Source of the DNA: AWTP1-18 sp036518635
GTDB taxonomy: Bacteria; Pseudomonadota; Gammaproteobacteria; Burkholderiales; Rhodocyclaceae
DNA: 36,959 nt
Reading direction: 5' to 3'
NCBI GenBank assembly: GCA_036518635.1
Contig: DATDMT010000157.1
Coordinates: 1-36,959, forward strand
Under the pieces are notes generated by a model. The model was given only the letters and a program-made list of their open reading frames with translations, did no database searches and had not been told where the DNA came from. A program made the position numbers and the translations under genes. Of the stretch, positions 23,803 to 29,887 are shown piece by piece. Position 1 is the stretch's first letter, and each line of letters starts with the position of its first letter.

Positions 23803-25650
23803 TCAGAGACCGAGACGGCCCAGCGTTTCCTTGGTCGGCACGCCTTCCTTATCCCAGCCACGCAGCTCATAGTACTCGGGCAGCATGGTCGCCAGACCAT
23901 TCACCAGACCCTTGGCGGGACCGGTCTTGGCCGGCTCGGTGAGCAGGCGCGGCGGCAGGGTGTCGTCCTTCTTGGTGAAGCCGGCAGCCAGGTTGTACTG
24001 CTTTTCCATGTTCCAGATGCGCTCGCCCATCAGGTTGAGCTTTTCCATGGACCAGTCGCCTTCGCAGGCGGCCTGCACCTGGGGCTGCACATCGGCCACA
24101 GTCCAGGCGAAGCTGGTGAACACGCAGACACCGGCGGCGTCGAAGACCGCGGTGGCGTCCTGGAAAGCCTTGACCAGCGCGGGCTTGCCTTCGGTGGTGA
24201 GCGGATCGGTCTTGACCGGGATGCCCAGCACTTCGGAAGCCACGGTGTAGGAACGCAGGTGGCAGGCGCCGCGGTTGGAGGTGGCGTAGGTCAGGCCCAT
24301 GCCCTGGATGCCGCGGGAATCGTAGGCCGGGAATTCCTGGCCCTTGACGGTCATCGACAGTTCGGGGTGGCCGTACTTGGCGCACAGGCGGGCGGAGCCC
24401 AGGCCGATTTCCTTGCCGAAGCCTTCGCCGCGAGCAGTGATCTCGGTCAGATGGGCCAGGGCCTGGGCGGAGCCGAAGGGGGCTTCGGTACCGAGCTGTT
24501 CCTTGGTGATGATGCCCATTTCATAGAGCTCCATCACCGCACCGATGGTGGCGCCGAAGGAGATCGGGTCCATGCCATCTTCGTTGCACAGCATGTTGGA
24601 ATACTGCAGCGCATCCAGGTCGCCGACGCCGTTGGCGGCGCCGAGGGCCCAGGCGGCTTCATATTCCAGACCGCCGGAAGCACCCCAGTACTTGGGATTA
24701 TTCACCACGGTGAAGTGCTTTTCGTCGAGCTGGGAGATACGACCGCAGGCGATAGTGCAGCCGAAGCAGGCGGCGTTGGTGATCAGGTGCTGCTTGCCGT
24801 CGGTGGGGCGGGTTTCATGCATCGCCTCGGCGGAAATCTTGGAAGCATCCTCAAACTGCACGTCGCGGTGGTTGCGGGTGGGCAGCGCGCCGATTTCGTT
24901 GATCACGTTCATCAGCACCTGGGTGCCGTACTTGGGCAGGCCCTGGCCGGTGACGCCGTTCTCAGCGAGGATTTTCTTCTTCTCGGTGGTGACCTTGAGG
25001 AATTCCGGGAAGTTGGCGATGCCGGAGACACCCTTAGTGCCGCGCAGGGCAACGGCCTTCAGGTTCTTCGAGCCCATCACGGCGCCGACGCCGGAACGGC
25101 CGGCGGCACGGTGCATGTCGTTCACGATGCAGGAGTAGAGCACCTGATTCTCACCGGCGCGGCCGATGGAGGAAACGCGCACCAGCGGATCCTGCAGGCT
25201 GGCCTTGATGGTCTCTTCGGTTTCCCAGCAGGTCTTGCCCCACAGGTGGCCGGCGTCGCGCAGTTCGGCCTTGTCGTTCTCGACGTAGAGATAGACGGGC
25301 TTGGGCGACTTGCCTTCGAAAATTATCATGTCCCAGCCGGCGAACTTCATTTCGGCGCCGAAGAAGCCGCCCGAGTTGGAGCAGGCGATGGCGTTGGTCA
25401 GGGGACCCTTGGTGACCACGGTATAGCGGCCGCCGGTGGATGCCATGGTGCCGGTCAGCGGGCCGGTGGACATGATCATCTTGTTTTCCGGGGAGAGCGG
25501 ATCGACCTTGGGGTCGGTCTCTTCGACCAGATACTTGGTGGCGAGGCCGCGGGAGCCGAGGTATTCCTGGGCCCACTTCATGTTCAGCGGTTCGGGGGTA
25601 CAGGTGCCGGCGGTCAGATTGACGCGCAGAACTTTACGATTCCATCCCAT
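23803..25650 (-). CDS. aorB: Tungsten-containing aldehyde:acceptor oxidoreductase, large subunit
   Basis: Catalytic subunit that oxidises aldehydes to acids (and can run acid reduction) at a bis-pterin tungsten centre, with one [4Fe-4S] cluster. The 615-aa protein shows AOR family segments: MGWNRKVLRVNLTAG at the start, STGPLTGTMASTGGRYTVVT (residues 61-80), GRSGVGAVMGSKNLKAVALR (184-203). The cluster ligands are Cys295-x2-Cys298-x3-Cys302 in ACFGCTIACGR and the distal Cys509 in DAAGVCVF. Start ATG at 25650 with GGAGAG upstream; a longer reading runs into aorA and is rejected. It sits between the iron-sulfur subunit and the FAD subunit, with tungstate uptake genes downstream, which supports tungsten over molybdenum. 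The substrate in vivo is unknown. Confidence 0.95.
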   Translation of the reverse strand: MGWNRKVLRVNLTAGTCTPEPLNMKWAQEYLGSRGLATKYLVEETDPKVDPLSPENKMIMSTGPLTGTMASTGGRYTVVTKGPLTNAIACSNSGGFFGAEMKFAGWDMIIFEGKSPKPVYLYVENDKAELRDAGHLWGKTCWETEETIKASLQDPLVRVSSIGRAGENQVLYSCIVNDMHRAAGRSGVGAVMGSKNLKAVALRGTKGVSGIANFPEFLKVTTEKKKILAENGVTGQGLPKYGTQVLMNVINEIGALPTRNHRDVQFEDASKISAEAMHETRPTDGKQHLITNAACFGCTIACGRISQLDEKHFTVVNNPKYWGASGGLEYEAAWALGAANGVGDLDALQYSNMLCNEDGMDPISFGATIGAVMELYEMGIITKEQLGTEAPFGSAQALAHLTEITARGEGFGKEIGLGSARLCAKYGHPELSMTVKGQEFPAYDSRGIQGMGLTYATSNRGACHLRSYTVASEVLGIPVKTDPLTTEGKPALVKAFQDATAVFDAAGVCVFTSFAWTVADVQPQVQAACEGDWSMEKLNLMGERIWNMEKQYNLAAGFTKKDDTLPPRLLTEPAKTGPAKGLVNGLATMLPEYYELRGWDKEGVPTKETLGRLGL

Positions 25651-25661
25651 GTTTTCTCTCC

Positions 25662-26132
25662 TTACAGGGCAGCGGCGTTGGCGCGGCCAGCCCAGGCGCG
25701 CATCTTGTCGAGGCCGGTCCAGTTGGCATCCACATAGGTGATGGCGCCGGTGGGGCAGGCCTTGGCACATTCGGGGTCGCCGCCGCAGAGATCGCACTTC
25801 TGGACCTTGCCGGCGTCGGCCATGTAGTTGATGGTGCCGAAGGGGCAAGCGATGGTGCACACCTTGCAGCCGACGCAGGTGGCTTCCAGCACGACCTTGG
25901 CGCCGGTGGCCGCATCGAGCTTGATCGCTTCGACCGGGCAGGAATGCAGGCACCAAGCCTCGGCGCACTGAGTACAGGTGTACGGCACCTTGCGGCCTTC
26001 GTGTTCGAAGTTGAACACCTTGATCCGCGACTTGGACGGGTTGATGGCGCCGGTGTGCTCATAGGAGCAGGCCATCTCGCATTGCAGACAGCCGGTGCAC
26101 TTGGCCGGGTCGATATAAAGGGACTTTTGCAT
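25662..26132 (-). CDS. aorA: Polyferredoxin-like iron-sulfur subunit of aldehyde oxidoreductase
   Basis: A 156-aa electron-transfer protein with four Cys groups giving 16 ligands for four [4Fe-4S] clusters: CTGCLQCEMAC, CTQCAEAWCLHSCP, CVGCKVCTIACP and CDLCGGDPECAKACP. The layout matches the HycB/DmsB-like ferredoxin subunits that accompany AOR in Aromatoleum. It should carry electrons between AorB and AorC. Start: ATG at 26132 (MQKSLYIDPAKC) with GGAGGA 5 nt upstream; the in-frame extension to 26195 has no homology. It is the first gene of the aor-tup unit, with the promoter in the divergent region shared with moeA. Confidence 0.92.
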   Translation of the reverse strand: MQKSLYIDPAKCTGCLQCEMACSYEHTGAINPSKSRIKVFNFEHEGRKVPYTCTQCAEAWCLHSCPVEAIKLDAATGAKVVLEATCVGCKVCTIACPFGTINYMADAGKVQKCDLCGGDPECAKACPTGAITYVDANWTGLDKMRAWAGRANAAAL

Positions 26133-26191
26133 GATTCCTCCGTGATATGGGCAGCGCCTGTTTCTTCCCGCATACACTGGTCCGCGGATTC

Positions 26192-26327
26192 GCATCGAGC
26201 CTGTCGATGCGTCGCAGATCGTTTAGGCTTGAGCAGTATAGCTGCACGAATTTGCGGCTGCTGTACAAAACGATGCGACGCATAACCGACTGTCCAATCT
26301 CGTTACACACATTTTGCGGCGCATCAA
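26192..26327. promoter_or_regulatory. Divergent aorA/moeA control region with repeated palindromes
   Basis: The 329-bp gap between aorA and moeA contains three copies of the palindromic core TGCG-N-CGCA, centred at 26212, 26278 and 26319 (spacing 66 and 41 bp). The first two belong to a near-perfect long inverted repeat, ATGCGTCGCAGATCGTTT (26207-26224) against AAAACGATGCGACGCAT (26267-26283). A separate stem GCATCGA-GCCTG-TCGATGC (26192-26210) overlaps the first copy. This looks like an operator array for a dimeric regulator, possibly with DNA looping. The rest of the gap (26328-26461) shows no feature I can name. Confidence 0.45.
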
Positions 26328-26461
26328 TTTATAGCAAGTCCGAGGTCGCTCCGCGCCGCTCCATAAGGGGCTTTCCGCCTGTGCTAAGGTGCCGCCGATC
26401 CGACGTGGAAGGCGCCATTTCAATTGCGCCGTTCTCGCTGCACTAGCTATGAGCCAACGAT

Positions 26462-27658
26462 ATGTCCGTACTGAGTTTTGAAACCGCCAAGCGCCAGCTA
26501 CTGGCCCTGGCCCGGCCCGCCCGCGCCACCGAAACGGTGGATATCGCCATCGCCTATGGCCGCGCTCTAGCGGTAGACCTGGCGTCGCCGATGGCGGTTC
26601 CGCCCTTTTCCAACGCGGCGATGGACGGCTATGCGCTGCGCGCCGCCGACGTTCCTGCTGCCGGCAGCCGCCTGCCGGTGGCCTTGCGCATCGCCGCCGG
26701 CGATGCCGCCCCTGCCCTGCCCCCGGGCAGCGCCGCACGCATCTTCACCGGCGCGCCGCTGCCAGAAGGCGCCGACACGGTGGTGATGCAGGAGTTCTGC
26801 GTCGCCGATGGCGACGGAGTGATCGTCAATACCCTGCCGCCCAAAGGCGAGCACGTGCGCCTGTTCGGCTCCACCCTGGCGGTCGGCCAGCCTTTTCTCA
26901 AGGCCGGGGACGTGCTTTCCGCTGCGGCTCTGGGGCTGGCGGCTTCGGTAGGCATCGCCCAGGTAGAGGTGTTCCGTCGCCTCAAGGTGGCAATTTTCTT
27001 CACCGGCAGCGAGTTGAAGAGCCCCGGCGAGCCTCTGGCCGCCGGCCAGATTTACAACGCCAACCGCTACCTAATGCGCGGCTTCCTGCAGCAGATGGGG
27101 GCGGAGATCATCGACCTGGGCATCATCCGCGACGACCGCCAGGCCACCCGCGACGCCCTGTGTCAGGCCGCGGCGCAAGCCGACGTGATCGTCACCAGCG
27201 GCGGCATGTCGGAAGGCGACGAAGACCACGTCACCGCCGCGGTGCGCGAGGAAGGCCACATCGACGTCTGGAAAATCGCCTCCAAGCCGGGCAAGCCCCT
27301 GGCCTTCGGCGGCGTCGGCGACGCCACCTTCATCGGCCTGCCGGGCAATCCGGTCTCGGTCTGGGTCGGCATGGTGGCCATGGTCGCCCCCTTCCTGCGC
27401 CTCAGCCAGGGCTACACCCAAGCGGAGCCGGCGCTGCAGAAGCTGCGCGCCGACTTCGACTACACGGTCAAGGGCAATCGCATGGAATTCGTCCGCGTCC
27501 GCCGCAACGGCCAGGGCGGCCTCGACGTGTACCCGCAGCAGGATTCGGCAGTGATCGCCTCGGCGGTCTGGGCCGACGGTCTGGCGATGATTCCGGCCGG
27601 TGCCACGATCAAGCCCGGCGACTGGGTGGACTACATGCCGGGCCCCGGCGGCGGCTGA
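26462..27658 (+). CDS. moeA: Molybdopterin molybdenumtransferase MoeA, copy 1
   Basis: Cytoplasmic enzyme that inserts the metal (molybdate, or tungstate in tungsten-specific forms) into adenylated molybdopterin. A full 398-aa MoeA is visible: PFSNAAMDGYALRAAD near the start, IFTGAPLPEGADTVVMQE, the central MPT-binding domain with FFTGSELKSPGEPL, VIVTSGGMSEGDEDHV, KPGKPLAFG, LPGNPVSVWVG, and a C-terminal beta domain. GDEDHV replaces the more common GD-x-D-Y/F form. It is divergent from the aor-tup operon and may be the tungsten-dedicated copy, in contrast to the copy at 28045-29280 (inference). Start: ATG at 26462. The ribosome site is weak (AACGAT). It is followed after 2 nt by a small membrane protein gene. 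Confidence 0.93.
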   Translation: MSVLSFETAKRQLLALARPARATETVDIAIAYGRALAVDLASPMAVPPFSNAAMDGYALRAADVPAAGSRLPVALRIAAGDAAPALPPGSAARIFTGAPLPEGADTVVMQEFCVADGDGVIVNTLPPKGEHVRLFGSTLAVGQPFLKAGDVLSAAALGLAASVGIAQVEVFRRLKVAIFFTGSELKSPGEPLAAGQIYNANRYLMRGFLQQMGAEIIDLGIIRDDRQATRDALCQAAAQADVIVTSGGMSEGDEDHVTAAVREEGHIDVWKIASKPGKPLAFGGVGDATFIGLPGNPVSVWVGMVAMVAPFLRLSQGYTQAEPALQKLRADFDYTVKGNRMEFVRVRRNGQGGLDVYPQQDSAVIASAVWADGLAMIPAGATIKPGDWVDYMPGPGGG

Positions 27659-27660
27659 GC

Positions 27661-28038
27661 ATGGCCAACAAGCGCCACCCGATCTTCCGCTGGCTCAACA
27701 TCGCCCTGCGCGGCGGCCACATGATGGCGGTGATCGCGCTGGGCGGCGCTTGCCTGGGCGCACCGCTGCCATTGGAGAGCCTAGCCTACGCCACGCTCGG
27801 CAGCGGCCTGGCCCTGCTGCTGCTGGAACTCTGGGCCGATCAGGTCTCCCTGCGCGAGGCCGCCGGCGCGGCGACCCTGCTTAAGCTGGGACTGGTCGGA
27901 CTGATGCCGCTGCTGCCGGCCTGGCGCTTGCCACTGTTCTGGCTGATCGTCGGCTGGTCGGTGATCTTCTCCCATGCGCCCAAAACCTGGAGACACGCCT
28001 CGCTGCCGTTCATTGGGGAGCGAACACTCCCCAAGTAG
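27661..28038 (+). CDS. Small integral membrane protein after moeA
   Basis: A 125-aa protein with about four transmembrane helices: HMMAVIALGGACLGAPL, LGSGLALLLLELWAD, LLKLGLVGLMPLLPAW and LFWLIVGWSVIFSHAP, with short charged ends (MANKRHPIFRW and the final KTWRHASLPFIGERTLPK). The RGGHMMAV and SHAPKTWRH segments carry His residues near membrane edges, which could bind heme or metal, but no known cytochrome motif is clear. ATG is 2 nt after the moeA stop, so it is translationally coupled. I do not recognise a family. Confidence 0.75.
   Translation: MANKRHPIFRWLNIALRGGHMMAVIALGGACLGAPLPLESLAYATLGSGLALLLLELWADQVSLREAAGAATLLKLGLVGLMPLLPAWRLPLFWLIVGWSVIFSHAPKTWRHASLPFIGERTLPK
28013..28034. other. 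Hairpin at the convergent moeA-side gene ends
   Basis: Perfect 8-bp stem TTGGGGAG / CTCCCCAA with a 6-base loop, lying in the last codons of the small membrane protein gene and 10 bases from the end of the convergent second moeA. There is no T tract, so it may be a weak bidirectional terminator or an mRNA 3'-end stabiliser. Confidence 0.4.
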
Positions 28039-28044
28039 CAGTGG

Positions 28045-29280
28045 TCAGAACAGCCCGTCGAAGGTCTGCACTTCGACCAGATCGCCCACCGCCACGTCGC
28101 CCTGATCTTCGGCCAGAACGATGAAGCAATTGGCATCCGACATCGAGCGCAGCACGCCGGCGCCCTGCTGGCTGGGCATCCGCACCTGCCACTGGCCGTT
28201 TTCCTGGAACAACACGCCGCGGGGGAACTCGCGCCGCCCCTTGATCTTGCGGATGACGGTCACGCTGGGCACCTTGAAGGTCGGGCGGATCGGTAGGGGC
28301 GAGACGCCCATCAGCTTCAGCAGCGCATCCACCACCACTTGGGCATAGGTCACCATCACCGCCACCGGATTGCCCGGCAGGCCGAACATCCAGGTGTCGC
28401 CTAGGCGGCCGAAGGCCATCGGCCGGCCCGGCTTGATGTCGATCTTCCAGAAGGCCACTTCGCCCAGGCGATTTACCATGTCCTTGACATAGTCTGCATC
28501 GCCCACCGAAACGCCGCCGCTGGTCAGGATCACGTCGGCTTGAGCGGCCGCCTCGCGGAAGGCCTGCTCCATCACCACCGGGTCGTCGCGCACCACGCCC
28601 ATGTCCACCACGTCCACGCCGAGGCGGGTCAGCGCGCCGAACAGGGTGTAGCGGTTGCTGTCGTAAATCTCGCCGGGGCCGAGGGGGCGACCGATGGAGG
28701 TCAGCTCGTCGCCGGTGGAAAAGAAGGCCACCCGCAAGCGGCGCCGCACCATCACCTCGGCGACGCCGAGGGAGGCGATCAGGCCCAGTTCCGCCGGGCC
28801 GACGCGAGTGCCCGCCGCCAGGGCGGCGTGGCCCTTGGGCAGGTCTTCGCCGGCATGACGGACGTTCTGCCCGGGCTTCATCCCAGCAGGGACAGTAACG
28901 GTTTCGCCAGCGGCGCTGACGTTCTCCTGCGGCAGCACCGTGTCGGCGCCGCGCGGCATCACCGCACCGGTCATGATCCGCACCGCCTGGCCGGGTCCGA
29001 CGATGCCGGAGAAGGCCCGGCCGGCCAGGGCGATGCCGACCACCGCCAGCTTCGCTTCGCCATTCGCCAGATCGGCGCCGCGCACCGCATAGCCGTCCAT
29101 CGCCGAGTTGTCGTGGGCCGGCACGTCGAAGGGCGCCACCACATCGTCGTAGAGCACCCGGTCGAGGGCGCTGCGGACCGGGACGGACTCATAACCCGCC
29201 ACCGGCTGCACGGCGTCGAGAATGATGGCGCGGGCGGCGGCGACGGTCAGGGATTTTTCTGTGGCAACAGGGCTTGGCAT
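28045..29280 (-). CDS. moeA: Molybdopterin molybdenumtransferase MoeA, copy 2
   Basis: Second, clearly divergent MoeA (411 aa). Motifs: PAHDNSAMDGYAVRGADL, IMTGAVMPRGADTVLPQE, the MPT-binding domain with FFSTGDELTSIGRPL, VILTSGGVSVGDADYVKD, KPGRPMAFGRL, LPGNPVAVMVTY, and a C-terminal domain with REFPRGVLF. GDADYV is the standard active-site form. Start: ATG at 29280 (MPSPVATEK) with GGAG 6 nt upstream; ATG at 29316 is possible. It faces the first moeA and membrane protein, ending 7 nt from them. It is likely the molybdenum-specific copy serving nitrate reductase (inference). Confidence 0.93.
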   Translation of the reverse strand: MPSPVATEKSLTVAAARAIILDAVQPVAGYESVPVRSALDRVLYDDVVAPFDVPAHDNSAMDGYAVRGADLANGEAKLAVVGIALAGRAFSGIVGPGQAVRIMTGAVMPRGADTVLPQENVSAAGETVTVPAGMKPGQNVRHAGEDLPKGHAALAAGTRVGPAELGLIASLGVAEVMVRRRLRVAFFSTGDELTSIGRPLGPGEIYDSNRYTLFGALTRLGVDVVDMGVVRDDPVVMEQAFREAAAQADVILTSGGVSVGDADYVKDMVNRLGEVAFWKIDIKPGRPMAFGRLGDTWMFGLPGNPVAVMVTYAQVVVDALLKLMGVSPLPIRPTFKVPSVTVIRKIKGRREFPRGVLFQENGQWQVRMPSQQGAGVLRSMSDANCFIVLAEDQGDVAVGDLVEVQTFDGLF

Positions 29281-29664
29281 GGAGAACTCCGAATGAACGC
29301 GAGTGCGTTGGGTCATCCCGTGGCGCGGCGGGCCGGCGGCTCACGGGCGGGTGTTTGATCTGGGCGGGCCGGTGAAACCGGACATCCGGGCCTTGCATTA
29401 TGGCGAAACTCGCCGGCAACAAGGGCATGGCGCGGGCGAAAGCCACCGATCCAGCGCCCCACCGGCCCGGCCAATGCCGCTTGCCGCGGGCGCCGGGGCC
29501 AGTACGGCGGGATGGAATATCGATTTCCGATTATTTTCCTTGCCGCATTGCAGCATGGCATCTACGCTGGAATTGTTGCGACGCATCAACCAGATTTAGG
29601 GATCGATGCGAGCAGCCGCAAAGCGCCCCCTGCCCTTCACCGGGTCCCCAACAGGAGAAACGCC
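29281..29664. other. Intergenic region with one palindromic operator-like site
   Basis: The 384 bases between the second moeA (minus) and the Cys-rich gene (plus) contain no ORF I can support. The left part is GC-rich; 29510-29580 is AT-richer. The one notable element is the 17-bp near-palindrome at 29573-29589 described separately. I found no clear FNR box or terminator. Confidence 0.5.
29573..29589. promoter_or_regulatory. 17-bp near-palindrome sharing the aor/moeA repeat core
   Basis: TTGTTGCG-A-CGCATCAA: half sites match in 7 of 8 positions around a central A. The core TGCGACGCAT is identical to that at 26274-26283, and the right half CGCATCAA is identical to that at 26320-26327. It lies 75 bases before the Cys-rich gene start and on the upstream side of the second moeA. 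Confidence 0.4.
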
Positions 29665-29886
29665 ATGCACCACGACTCTGCCCATTGCGCCAGTTGCCCC
29701 AGCCATAACCGTTGCGGCATCCACGAAAGCCCCAACGACAAGGAAAGCGCGATACGCCGCTACGCCACCCTGTTCATGGTCGGGCTGGAGCCCGTCATGT
29801 GCCAAGGCCCGGCCGGGGACTATCACATCTGCTACGACGTTTCCCTGGCCCGACCACGCGCCGAGCTGGCCACCGCCAGCTACTAG
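29665..29886 (+). CDS. Small Cys/His-rich protein
   Basis: A 73-aa protein with the N terminus MHHDSAHCASCPSHNRCGIH: three Cys (Cys8, Cys11, Cys17) and five His in the first 20 residues, a compact metal-binding-like cluster. It continues with RRYATLFMVGLEPVMCQGPAG and YHICYDVSLARPRAEL with two more Cys. Start: ATG at 29665 with AGGAG 7 nt upstream, a strong site. It ends 1 nt before the convergent permease gene. I do not recognise the family; zinc, iron-sulfur or heme binding are all possible. A TGCG-N-CGCA palindrome upstream suggests control shared with the moeA/aor region. Confidence 0.7.
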   Translation: MHHDSAHCASCPSHNRCGIHESPNDKESAIRRYATLFMVGLEPVMCQGPAGDYHICYDVSLARPRAELATASY

Positions 29887-29887
29887 C

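Noticed and set aside
23803..25968. Fusion of aorB with an N-terminal extension to 25968
   Set aside because: The extra part is aorA read in another frame. AorB starts at ATG 25650 with its own ribosome site and canonical N terminus.
26238..26256. Sigma-54 promoter (CTGCACG...TTGC) in the aorA/moeA gap
   Set aside because: The -24 GG is replaced by TG and the spacing to the -12 GC is one base short, which is not tolerated by sigma-54.
27160..28038. 292-codon frame covering the small membrane protein
   Set aside because: The first 167 codons are an out-of-frame shadow of moeA; the real gene starts at 27661, 2 nt after the moeA stop.
29512..29664. Longer version of the Cys-rich protein starting at 29512
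   Set aside because: The ATG at 29665 has a strong AGGAG site, the extra sequence has no protein-like features, and it would run over the palindromic operator-like site.
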